NCBI RefSeq assembly: GCF_038725785.1
Contig: NZ_CP109796.1
Span: 6,138,501-6,202,500 of the forward strand
DNA from: Termitidicoccus mucosus
GTDB lineage: Bacteria; Verrucomicrobiota; Verrucomicrobiia; Opitutales; Opitutaceae
Direction: 5' to 3'
DNA: 64,000 bases
Positions 28,520 through 36,480 of the stretch are shown here, piece by piece (within the stretch, counting starts at the first letter, position 1; every line of letters begins with the position of its first letter). The position numbers and the translations under genes are program-made. The notes below the pieces were generated by a model. It made no database searches, had not been told where the DNA came from, and saw only the letters and a list, made by a program, of their open reading frames with translations.

Positions 28520-29395
28520 TTATTTGGCGAGCTGAAGGGTCTCGACGCGGATGACGATGTCCTTGGTGTTGGGGACGGCCTCGGCGAGGCCGTAAATGAT
28601 GACGCCTCGCCCGACGTATTTTTCGATCTGCTCGGTCATGACGAGTTTGCTGACATCGAGGTAAGTGTAGCGGTTGCCGGCGTCGTCATTGAGTTGATAG
28701 TCGTAGGGCCGGCGGGGGGCGAAGGCGCGGCGGGTGCTGGCAAAGATGCCCTTCAGGGAGCGGGGCAGGGGAGCGATGGCGTCGGTGGAGGTGGCCGCGG
28801 GGACGGAGGGCGTGCTTGCAGCGGCGGAGGGCGCGGGGGTGGCGGCCGTCCGGGGCGCGGCAGGGGCGGCGGACGTCGCGGCGGCAGGGGCGCTTGCCAC
28901 TTGTGACTTGTCACTTGTCACTTCGGCGGCGGCGGTGCCGCCGGCGCTCTGGATGTAGCCGATCACGGGACGGTTGAGTTGAAATTGGATCCAGCGGCCT
29001 TTCTGGCCGGTGAGTTCCACGGTGTCGCCTTTTTCCATCGTGGCGAGAACCGGGCCGTCGGTCTTGGGTTCGAGGCGGAGGGCGACGCCGGGTTTGGGAT
29101 CGAGCTGTTTGTTGAGGTCGGTGTCGCGGACATAGATGGTGTGCGGGCCGGCGAGTTCGACGGCGAGCCATCCGGAGGGCAGGGCGACGGTGCTTTCCCC
29201 GGCAGGGTAGGCGGGGGTGACGCCGGCGGCGAGGGTGTTGATGACGGCCGCGCTGGCGGCGGGCTGGTTATAGACGGGAGCGGGAGCCGGCAGCGGCGAG
29301 GCGGCGGAGGCGTTGTCGGCAGCCGGCAGCGAGGCTGCGGCAAGGGCGAATGCGGCAGCGGCGGCGATGTGGCGGATGAGGGCGGTGGTCTTCAT
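28520..29395 (-). CDS. secreted SH3-like domain protein
   Basis: 291 residues. A signal peptide ends in ASLPAADNASA. Residues about 70-150 hold a bacterial SH3-like module (GVALRLEPKTDGPVLATMEKG then VELTGQKGRWIQFQLNRP). A Pro/Ala/Ser linker of about 70 residues follows. The C-terminal domain (YDYQLNDDAGNRYTYLDVS to VIIYGLAEAV) looks like a small OB-type barrel. The linker contains EVTSDKSQVAS, encoded by the same short repeat seen at gene ends in the EPS operon. Function is unknown; a cell-wall-associated role is plausible. Confidence 0.7.
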   Translation of the reverse strand: MKTTALIRHIAAAAAFALAAASLPAADNASAASPLPAPAPVYNQPAASAAVINTLAAGVTPAYPAGESTVALPSGWLAVELAGPHTIYVRDTDLNKQLDPKPGVALRLEPKTDGPVLATMEKGDTVELTGQKGRWIQFQLNRPVIGYIQSAGGTAAAEVTSDKSQVASAPAAATSAAPAAPRTAATPAPSAAASTPSVPAATSTDAIAPLPRSLKGIFASTRRAFAPRRPYDYQLNDDAGNRYTYLDVSKLVMTEQIEKYVGRGVIIYGLAEAVPNTKDIVIRVETLQLAK

Positions 29396-29422
29396 GGTTT
29401 GAATGTCGGTGATGGTGGCAGA

Positions 29423-30280
29423 TCAGCGAGGATTGCGTGTTTTTTTGTGGATTGTGGTGGTGATTGTCGATTGGTGCTTGGTGGTGTGCGGGATGCGTTT
29501 ATCCGCATCTGGAAGGGCGTTCTCGCGGTCGCGCGGGCCTGCGGGGATTTTGAAGAGAAGTTCGATTTCACGCGGAGTGAGCGGCTTCACGGCGCGCAGC
29601 GGGATGCCTTTGAGCGGAAACGCGCCGATCTGGTAGCGGCGGAGGCGTTTCACGTCGTAGCCGAGAGTGGTGAAGAGAAGGCGGATCTCGCGTTTTTTGC
29701 CGTGATGCATCTGCACATCCACTTGCGGGGAGGCGTTGTCGCGGTTGGGGGCGATGAGGGTGGCACGTTCGACTTTCAGACGCTCGCCCTCGAGGACGAT
29801 GCCCTTGAGGAGGAGCGGCTTTTTCGTGTGGGGAAAGGGTTGCTTGAGCGTGACGAGGTAGCGCTTCACCACGGTGTTGCGCGGGTGCATGAGGCGGTTG
29901 GCGAGATCGCCGTCGGTGGTGAGGATGACGAGGCCCTCGCTCTCCTTGTCGAGGCGGCCGGCGCAGAAGAAGCGGTGTTTCGCAAACTCGCCGGGCAGCA
30001 CGGTGAAGATGTTCTTGGGGTGGTGCGGGTCGTCGTTCGAGCAGATGAGGCCGCGGGGCTTGTGCATCGCCAGGGTGATGCGCGGCTGGGCGGCGGCGCG
30101 CACGGGTTTGCCGGAGACGGTGACCTTGTCCTCCCCGGGGGTGACGCGCTGGCCGATCGTGGCCGGGGCGGCGTTGACCCAAACCTCGCCTTCCCGGATG
30201 AGCGCCTCGGCCGCGCGGCGGGAGCACACGCCGGAGTCGGCAAGAAATTTCTGGATGCGGATGGTGGCGGGCGCGCTCAT
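29423..30280 (-). CDS. RsuA/RluB-family pseudouridine synthase
   Basis: This enzyme isomerises a uridine in rRNA. An S4 RNA-binding domain (RIQKFLADSGVCSRRAAEAL) precedes the catalytic domain. The active-site Asp is in the family motif GRLDKESEGLVILTTDG. RLRRYQIGAFPLKGI is also typical. A basic, Thr/His-rich tail of about 30 residues follows. RluB/RluE-type 23S targets are the likeliest, but the precise position cannot be set. Confidence 0.9.
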   Translation of the reverse strand: MSAPATIRIQKFLADSGVCSRRAAEALIREGEVWVNAAPATIGQRVTPGEDKVTVSGKPVRAAAQPRITLAMHKPRGLICSNDDPHHPKNIFTVLPGEFAKHRFFCAGRLDKESEGLVILTTDGDLANRLMHPRNTVVKRYLVTLKQPFPHTKKPLLLKGIVLEGERLKVERATLIAPNRDNASPQVDVQMHHGKKREIRLLFTTLGYDVKRLRRYQIGAFPLKGIPLRAVKPLTPREIELLFKIPAGPRDRENALPDADKRIPHTTKHQSTITTTIHKKTRNPR

Positions 30281-30407
30281 GGGACAGGCCAGTTGGTGTC
30301 AATTTTGCGCGTGACGCAAGCCCGTGCAAAGCGATGATGAAACTCTAGGATTATCGAAAGGTAATTCTTGCGTGCAAATTGCTCCCCACGCATTAACGCG
30401 TTTGCTT

Positions 30408-31583
30408 ATGACCGCGATTCCCAGTGCTTCTGTCCATAACAAGGACAATCCCTTTTCCGCCAAGGTCTCGGAAAACCGACTGCTCAGCAAACCGGGGTCG
30501 GAAAAGGAGACGCGGCATTTTGTCATCAATCTCGAAGGGAGCGACCTGACCTACAAGGCGGGCGATTCGATCGGCGTGTATTCGACCAACCGGCCCGGGG
30601 AGGTCGCGGAGATTCTCGAGTTGCTCGGCGCGTCCGGCGACGAGCCCGTCCTGCCTGCGATGCTCAAGCTGGCGGAGCCCATCGCCTTGCGCGAGGCGCT
30701 CAGCGCGCGCCTGTCGCTGGCCGGGCCGACGCGAAAGGCGCTCGAATTGTTGCAGGCGAAAACCACCGATGCCGCCGAGCAGGCGCGGCTCGCCGCCCTG
30801 CTGGCGCCCGAGGCGAGGGAGGCGCTCCAGGCATTTCTCGACGAGCGCGCGTATGTGGATTTGCTGGCGGAGTTTCCCGCCGGGCGGGCGGGCGTGACGC
30901 CGCAGGAACTGGCGGACCTGATGCGCAAGCTGATGCCGCGCCTCTATTCCATCGCCTCGTCGCCGAAGGCGTTTCCCCGGGAAGTGCATCTCACCGTGGC
31001 GATCTTGCGCTACCGGTCGAACGGACGCGACCGCGTCGGCGTGTGCTCGACCTTCCTGGCTGATCGCACCGAATTGAGGGAGACGCCGGTGCCGGTGTTC
31101 ATATCGAGTTCGCATTTCGGACCGCCCGCGAACCCGGCGGCGGACGCGATCATGGTCGGCCCGGGCACCGGCATCGCGCCGTTCCGCGCCTTTGTGCAGG
31201 ACCGGGCCGCCGATGGAGCGCCCGGCCGCAACTGGCTTTTCTTTGGCGACCGGCACAAGGCCGCCGACTTTCTCTACGAGGAGGAATGGGAGAACCATCT
31301 CGCCAACGGCCGGCTCACGCGCCTCGACCTGGCCTGGTCGCGCGACCAGGAGCGAAAGATCTACGTGCAGGACAGGATGCGCGAGAATGCCGCCGAGCTT
31401 TGGGCCTGGATAAGGAACGGCGCGCATTTCTACGTGTGCGGCGACGCGAAGCGCATGGCGAAGGACGTGGACGCCGCCCTGCACGAAATCATCGCGCAGC
31501 AGGGCGGCATGGATGCCGCCGCGGCCGCCGAATACGTGAAGGCGATGAAGAAGGACAAACGCTACCAGCGCGACGTGTATTGA
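30408..31583 (+). CDS. CysJ-like sulfite reductase flavoprotein, FAD/NADPH part only
   Basis: 391 residues carrying the diflavin-reductase FAD and NADPH domains but not the flavodoxin domain. The FAD site RLYSIASSP, an NADPH site GPGTGIAPFRAF, and the C-terminal RYQRDVY are conserved. VGVCSTFLADR supplies the second FAD loop. An ATG at 30408 begins a natural start; the frame extends upstream to 30324 without conservation. It may reduce a sulfite reductase hemoprotein or another acceptor, getting electrons from NADPH without an FMN module. No hemoprotein gene is nearby. Confidence 0.88.
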   Translation: MTAIPSASVHNKDNPFSAKVSENRLLSKPGSEKETRHFVINLEGSDLTYKAGDSIGVYSTNRPGEVAEILELLGASGDEPVLPAMLKLAEPIALREALSARLSLAGPTRKALELLQAKTTDAAEQARLAALLAPEAREALQAFLDERAYVDLLAEFPAGRAGVTPQELADLMRKLMPRLYSIASSPKAFPREVHLTVAILRYRSNGRDRVGVCSTFLADRTELRETPVPVFISSSHFGPPANPAADAIMVGPGTGIAPFRAFVQDRAADGAPGRNWLFFGDRHKAADFLYEEEWENHLANGRLTRLDLAWSRDQERKIYVQDRMRENAAELWAWIRNGAHFYVCGDAKRMAKDVDAALHEIIAQQGGMDAAAAAEYVKAMKKDKRYQRDVY

Positions 31584-31720
31584 TTTTTTGGATACGGGTG
31601 GGGCGGGCATCACGGACGGCGACGCCGTTGCCTTGGCTCCTCCGGGGTTTCTCCCGCTGAAAAATCGTCTCGGCATCCCGGCGTTTTTTTGTGGAGAGTG
31701 CCGGTTCCCATTTCGCCTTG

Positions 31721-33025
31721 ATGAGATCCATGCCGCGCCAGAAATCGCAACCAGAGCCGTCCGATGACGACGTTTCCACGCCGGCCGGCGCGCCGCCGCC
31801 GCCAGCCGCTTCCGCCAATCCCGGGGCGCCCGTGGACCGCTCGCAATGGGCGCGGCCCTGGGCGCAGTTGAAATACTTCACGTTTCAACCGGCGATTTTT
31901 CCGCGCCTGCTCGGCCAGGTATCGCCCGACGCGCGGCCCGGCGACCTTGTGACGGTTTATGACAAGGCCGGACAGCGGCTCGGCGCCGGGCTCTACAACC
32001 CGCGCGCAAAAATCGTGCTCCGCGTCGTCGCGCACGGGGCGGAGGCGGAGCTGGGCGAGGCGTATTTCGAGCGGGCCATCCGGCGCGCGGTGGCGTTGCG
32101 GCGCGATGTGTTCAAGCTCGACGCGGACACCGACGCCTACCGGCTGATCGGCTCCGATGGCGACGGGCTCAGCGGGCTCGCCATCGACCGTTACGGCGAC
32201 ACGCTGTTGTGCGAAGTTTACAGCCTCGGCATGGCGCAGCGCCTGCCCGGCTGGCTGCCTTTGCTGCATAAGCTGGCGGGCACAAAATTCGCCCGCGTGC
32301 AGGTCGATCACGATCTCGGCAGCCTGGAGGGCATCAAGCCGTCCGCCTTCAAGGAAACCAACGCCGCCGCGCCCCGGCTGGTGAAAATCCGCGAGCACGG
32401 CGTGCGCTACGAAGTCGATTTTGCCGAGGGGCACAAAACCGGGTTTTTCTGCGACCAGCGCGAGAACCGCCGCGCGGTGGCGCGTTTCACGCGGGGCGCG
32501 CGCGTGCTCGACCTGTGCTGTTACACGGGCGGTTTCTCGCTCTGCGCGAAAGTGCTCGGCGGCGCGGACGAGGTGACGAGCGTGGACCTCGACGAGGCCG
32601 CCATCGCGCAGGCGAAACGCAACGCCAACCTGAACCAGGCGCGCCTGAAATTCGTGCATGCCGATGCGTTTGCCTACGCGCGGCAGATGCAGACCAACGG
32701 CGGGCAATGGGACGTGGTTGTGCTCGATCCGCCGAAATTCATCTTCACGCGCGAGGCCCCGGGCAACCATGAGGGGCGGAAGAAATACGAGGATCTCAAC
32801 CAGCTTGCCATCAGCCTCGTGAAACCGGGCGGCGTGTTCGTGACCTGCTCGTGCTCGGGTTTGCTGAGCCTGGAGGATTTCGAGCAGCACGTCATCAAGG
32901 CGGCCCATCGCCAGCAGCGCCGCCTGCAATTTTTCGACCGCACCGGCCCCGGCGCGGATCATCCGGTTTATTCGAACTGCCTTGAGAGTCGCTATCTGAA
33001 GGTGCTTTGGGCGCGGGTGATATAG
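31721..33025 (+). CDS. class I rRNA methyltransferase (RlmI-like)
   Basis: An N-terminal PUA-like domain (KYFTFQPAIFPRLLGQ, then LGAGLYNPRAKIVLRV) is followed by an EEHD-type linker and a SAM-binding domain. HKTGFFCDQRENR, VLDLCCYTGGFSLCAKVLG and the catalytic loop VVLDPPKFIF are diagnostic of RlmI/YccW family 23S cytosine methyltransferases. The first 40 residues are a low-complexity Pro/Ala stretch. Starts at 31691, 31721 and 31730 are all possible. Confidence 0.88.
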   Translation: MRSMPRQKSQPEPSDDDVSTPAGAPPPPAASANPGAPVDRSQWARPWAQLKYFTFQPAIFPRLLGQVSPDARPGDLVTVYDKAGQRLGAGLYNPRAKIVLRVVAHGAEAELGEAYFERAIRRAVALRRDVFKLDADTDAYRLIGSDGDGLSGLAIDRYGDTLLCEVYSLGMAQRLPGWLPLLHKLAGTKFARVQVDHDLGSLEGIKPSAFKETNAAAPRLVKIREHGVRYEVDFAEGHKTGFFCDQRENRRAVARFTRGARVLDLCCYTGGFSLCAKVLGGADEVTSVDLDEAAIAQAKRNANLNQARLKFVHADAFAYARQMQTNGGQWDVVVLDPPKFIFTREAPGNHEGRKKYEDLNQLAISLVKPGGVFVTCSCSGLLSLEDFEQHVIKAAHRQQRRLQFFDRTGPGADHPVYSNCLESRYLKVLWARVI

Positions 33026-33140
33026 GGAGAGGGCAAATCCAGAAATCCGGTTCTCCCAAAATCCCGAAAGGTCGTGCCCTGCCGCGCGAATCGGCGATCA
33101 CATCCGGAGTCTTTCGGGGCTTCGGGAGGAAGCGGAATTT

Positions 33141-34337
33141 TTATGGAAGCGCGCCCGCCGCCACGCGCCGCGCGTCGGCGTCGATGGCGAGGACTTCATC
33201 AAGAGCCTGCGGGACGGTCGCGGGGAGGGCTTGCAGGGTTTTCTCGACGACAGACGGAATGGCCGTGAACGGAAGCTTTTCTTCCAAGAACGCGGCGACG
33301 GCGACTTCGTTGGCGGCGTTGTAGATGGCGGGGGCCGTGCCGCCGGCGCGCATGGCCTGCCGGGCGAGCGCCAGCATGGGATAACGGGTTTCGTCAACGG
33401 GGCGGAATTCGAGGGAGAGAAGTTTTTCGAGATTGAGCGCGGACTCGGGACCGGGGGCGCGAACCGGGTGGAGAAGGGCGTGCTGGATGGGAAAGGTCAT
33501 GGAGGGCGGGCAGAGTTGCGCGAGCATGGAGCCGTCGGTGAACTCCACGAGGGCGTGCACGATGCTTTGCGGATGAAGCACGGCGCGGCACTGGCCGGGG
33601 CTCAGGCCGAAGAGGATCTGGGCTTCGATGAGCTCGAGTCCTTTGTTCGCGAGCGTGGCGGAATCGACGGTGATTTTCGGCCCCATCGCCCAATTCGGAT
33701 GGCGGAGCGCGTCGGCGGGCGTGGCGCGGGCGAGCGCGTCGGCGGGCCAGTCGCGAAACGCTCCGCCGCTGGCGGTGAGGATGACGCGGGCGACATCGGA
33801 GGCGGGGCGCCCTTCGAGGCATTGGAAAACGGCGTTGTGCTCGCTGTCCACGGGGAGCAGGCGCGCGCCGTGGCGGCGGGCGGCGTCCATCACGAAGGAG
33901 CCGGCGAGAACGAGGATTTCCTTGCTGGCGAGGGCGAGGGTTTTGCCCGACTCGATGGCGGCGAGCGCGGGGCGCAGGCCGGCGGTGCCGACGACGGCGA
34001 CGAGGACGGTGCCGGCTTCGGGCGAGCGCGCGAGCTCGACGAGGCCGCCGGGACCGGGGAGGAGTTCGGTGCCGGGCGGAAACGCGCCCGAGGCGCGGGC
34101 GGATTCGAAGGCGGTCGCGTCGTGGATGGCCACGCGGGGCACGCGAAACTCGGCGGCGATGGCGGCGAGTTTTTCCCAGTTGGAATGCGCGGCGATGGAA
34201 ACGAGTTCGAGTTTGTCCGGGTGGGCGGCGATGACGCGCAGCGTGCTCTGGCCGATGGAACCGGTGGCGCCGAGGAGCGAGACACGGCGGCGCGCCGGAA
34301 ATGCGGAATGCGGAATGCGGATTGCGGAATCAGGCAT
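33141..34337 (-). CDS. dxr: 1-deoxy-D-xylulose 5-phosphate reductoisomerase
   Basis: Dxr commits carbon to the MEP isoprenoid route. It shows the NADPH site VSLLGATGSIGQSTL, the metal-binding DSEHNAVFQ, the flexible ASGGAFRDWP loop and HPNWAMGPKITVDSATLANK. The first 14 residues (IRIPHSAFPA and flanks) are encoded by tandem gcggaatgcgga repeats and are probably not native. It precedes cdsA and uppS on the same strand, the classical dxr-cdsA-uppS group in reverse order, but palindromes separate all three. Confidence 0.95.
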   Translation of the reverse strand: MPDSAIRIPHSAFPARRRVSLLGATGSIGQSTLRVIAAHPDKLELVSIAAHSNWEKLAAIAAEFRVPRVAIHDATAFESARASGAFPPGTELLPGPGGLVELARSPEAGTVLVAVVGTAGLRPALAAIESGKTLALASKEILVLAGSFVMDAARRHGARLLPVDSEHNAVFQCLEGRPASDVARVILTASGGAFRDWPADALARATPADALRHPNWAMGPKITVDSATLANKGLELIEAQILFGLSPGQCRAVLHPQSIVHALVEFTDGSMLAQLCPPSMTFPIQHALLHPVRAPGPESALNLEKLLSLEFRPVDETRYPMLALARQAMRAGGTAPAIYNAANEVAVAAFLEEKLPFTAIPSVVEKTLQALPATVPQALDEVLAIDADARRVAAGALP

Positions 34338-34350
34338 CGGAATGGGTTTG

Positions 34351-34452
34351 GCTGTCTTTCCTCTTTATTCTTTCTCTTTCCTCTTTCTCCAAAACTGAAA
34401 CCGGAACGCCATCAGAGAAAGATAAAGAGAAAGAATAAAGAGGAAAGACAGC
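34351..34452. repeat. polypyrimidine/polypurine palindrome, copy 3
   Basis: Arms of 38-39 bp at 34351-34389 and 34415-34452 match except for one small substitution/indel (cct against at). It lies between cdsA and dxr, 13 bases in front of the dxr start. Confidence 0.88.
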
Positions 34453-34462
34453 GCGCGTCGGG

Positions 34463-35314
34463 TCATATCAGCTTCAACAGCCAATACGCCGCCGGGGCGG
34501 TGAGGATGAGGCTGTCGGTGACGTCGAACATGCCGCCGATGCCGGGGATGGTGGCGCCGGAGTCCTTGATGTTGGCGCGGCGTTTGATGATGGATTCCAC
34601 GAGGTCGGCCACGATGCCGAGGGCGGCGATGGGGAGCGCGCTCAGCGCAGCAAAGAGCGGGGTAAACCCGGCGGGCAGCCACGCGCGGAAGAGCGCGGCA
34701 AAGGCCGCGCTGATGAGCGCGGAGGTGAGCAGGCCGCCGCAGGCGCCTTCCCAGGTTTTTTTCGGGCTGATGACAGGCGTCATCTTGTGTTTCCCGATGG
34801 CCATGCCGGTGAGGAGCGCGCCGGTGTCGCAGAGTTTCGAGGCGATGATGATCCAGAGGAAAAAGAGGACGCCGGTGTAGGAATGCGGCGCGCCGGTGTG
34901 CGCGGCGATGACGCGCACGAAAAACTGGAACATGAGCGGCACATAAACGAGGCCGAAGAGGGTCGAGGCGAGCGTCTCGACGCGATTGGAGGAGTCCCGT
35001 TCGGCGATGATGCGCACGGAAGCGACGATGACCCCGAGCGCCAGGAGGTCGGCGGTGTCGATCATGGCGGCGTCGATGCCGAGGCGCGGCAGATACCAGG
35101 GGACGAGAATGATCGCCGCGCCCAGGAGGATGTTGAGTTTCCCGAAGGGCCGGTAGCCGCTGTTGCGCATGAGGGCATCGAACTCATGGAGCGTGAGCGC
35201 GACCATGAGGGCGACGAGCCAGACCGCGCCGGTGGCGCCGAGATAATAAAGCAGGGAAAACACAATCGCCCAGAGGACGAGCGTGCTAAGGGTGCGTTTT
35301 AGGAGGACTGGCAC
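34463..35314 (-). CDS. cdsA: phosphatidate cytidylyltransferase
   Basis: CdsA makes CDP-diacylglycerol for phospholipid synthesis in the inner membrane. The 283 residues have about eight hydrophobic segments. The family signature is seen as SPKKTWEGACGG followed by the C-terminal DLVESIIKRRANIKDSG and PGIGGMFDVTDSL. Length fits. The gene lies between uppS and dxr, with palindromic repeats on both sides. Confidence 0.94.
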   Translation of the reverse strand: MPVLLKRTLSTLVLWAIVFSLLYYLGATGAVWLVALMVALTLHEFDALMRNSGYRPFGKLNILLGAAIILVPWYLPRLGIDAAMIDTADLLALGVIVASVRIIAERDSSNRVETLASTLFGLVYVPLMFQFFVRVIAAHTGAPHSYTGVLFFLWIIIASKLCDTGALLTGMAIGKHKMTPVISPKKTWEGACGGLLTSALISAAFAALFRAWLPAGFTPLFAALSALPIAALGIVADLVESIIKRRANIKDSGATIPGIGGMFDVTDSLILTAPAAYWLLKLI

Positions 35315-35317
35315 GGG

Positions 35318-35456
35318 AAAAATTAGGAATTAGAAATTAGAATTTAGGATTTGGAAAATGAAAGCGGTGCATCGGCGTGAAATGCGGATGGGAATGAGAC
35401 GGCTTGGGCGTTTTTAATTCTTAAATTCTAAATCCTAATTTCTAACTTCTAATTTT
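35318..35456. repeat. AT-rich imperfect palindrome between uppS and cdsA
   Basis: Arms of about 34 bp (taggaattagaaattag and its near complement) lie at 35318-35352 and 35423-35456. The right arm encodes the last residues of UppS (KLEVRN), and the left arm ends 4 bases from the cdsA start. Confidence 0.75.
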
Positions 35457-36217
35457 CCTTTTATCTGTTCGCTGGTGAGCCCGAAGCGGCGTTCGCGGCG
35501 GGCGTAGGTTTCGAGGGCGGCGGCAAAGTCTTCCTTGGTGAAGTCGGGCCAGAGAACGGGAGTGAAAATAAACTCGGCGTAGGCGCTTTGCATGAGGAGG
35601 AAGTTGCTGACGCGGGTTTCGCCGGAGGTGCGGATGACGAGATCGGGATCGGGGATGTCGGCGGTGTACAGGTGGCGCGCAAAGGTTTCCCACGTGCAGC
35701 CTCCGGCGGGTTCGCGTCCGGCGGCGACGGCGGCGGCGTAGGCATTGGCGGCGTCGGCGATTTCATCGCGGGAGCCGTAGTTGAGCGCGAGAACGAGTGT
35801 GCCGCGGGCATGGTCGGCCGTGGCGGCGATGGTCGCGGCGAGCTGCTTGCGCACCGGGGCGGGGAGCGCGTCGGTGCGGCCGATGGTGCGAAGGCGGATT
35901 TTGTTTTTGTGGAGGGTCTTGAGTTCCTGCTTGAGAAAAAATTCGAGCAGGCGCATAAGGCCGCCGACTTCGTCCTGCGGGCGCTTCCAGTTTTCGGCGG
36001 AAAAGGCGTAGAGCGTCAGGTAACGCACGCCGAGTTCGAATGCCGCCGTGGTGATCGCGCGCACGGTGCGCGAGCCGCGCCGGTGGCCTTCGAGGCGCGG
36101 CAGGCCGCGTTGTTTCGCCCAGCGCCCATTGCCGTCCATGATGATGGCGACGTGCGCGGGCACGGCGGAGGTCGTGGCGGCGGCGTTTTGGGAAGGCGCG
36201 TTTCGGTTGGCGGGCAT
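35435..36217 (-). CDS. uppS: isoprenyl transferase (undecaprenyl diphosphate synthase)
   Basis: UppS builds the C55 lipid carrier used for peptidoglycan and for the EPS made by the locus at 7-25 kb. The 260 residues show HVAIIMDGNGRWAKQRGLPR, GHRRGSRTVR, YLTLYAFSAENWKRP and DLVIRTSGETRVSNFLLMQ, with the catalytic Asp in IMDGNGRW. The C-terminus is encoded by an AT-rich repeat arm. Confidence 0.95.
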   Translation of the reverse strand: MPANRNAPSQNAAATTSAVPAHVAIIMDGNGRWAKQRGLPRLEGHRRGSRTVRAITTAAFELGVRYLTLYAFSAENWKRPQDEVGGLMRLLEFFLKQELKTLHKNKIRLRTIGRTDALPAPVRKQLAATIAATADHARGTLVLALNYGSRDEIADAANAYAAAVAAGREPAGGCTWETFARHLYTADIPDPDLVIRTSGETRVSNFLLMQSAYAEFIFTPVLWPDFTKEDFAAALETYARRERRFGLTSEQIKGKLEVRN

Positions 36218-36303
36218 GCGGTGGTGAGTCGGCGGATATGCGGGAAAACAACGATTTAGGCGGCGGGCACCGGGACAGGCAAGGGGAGAGTATCCGCCCG
36301 GAA

Positions 36304-36393
36304 TCTTTCCTCTTTATTCTTTCTCTTTCCTCTTTCTCATCCCCCTGCTCGTTTCTGACGAAAGCGAAAGATAAAGAGGAAAGAATAAAGAGG
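36304..36393. repeat. polypyrimidine/polypurine palindrome, copy 4 (degenerate)
   Basis: The left arm at 36304-36338 is the usual C/T tract; the right arm at 36366-36392 is A/G-rich but only partly complementary. It sits in the divergent gap between uppS and ygiQ (36218-36480), which otherwise shows nothing recognisable. Confidence 0.75.
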
Positions 36394-36480
36394 GAGTGAC
36401 AACACTTTGAGTCACACCGCAGAGGGGAATGTGTTTTTCGTGTTTCACATCCGCACCCGCGGCGGGCAGGATGGCCGGCC

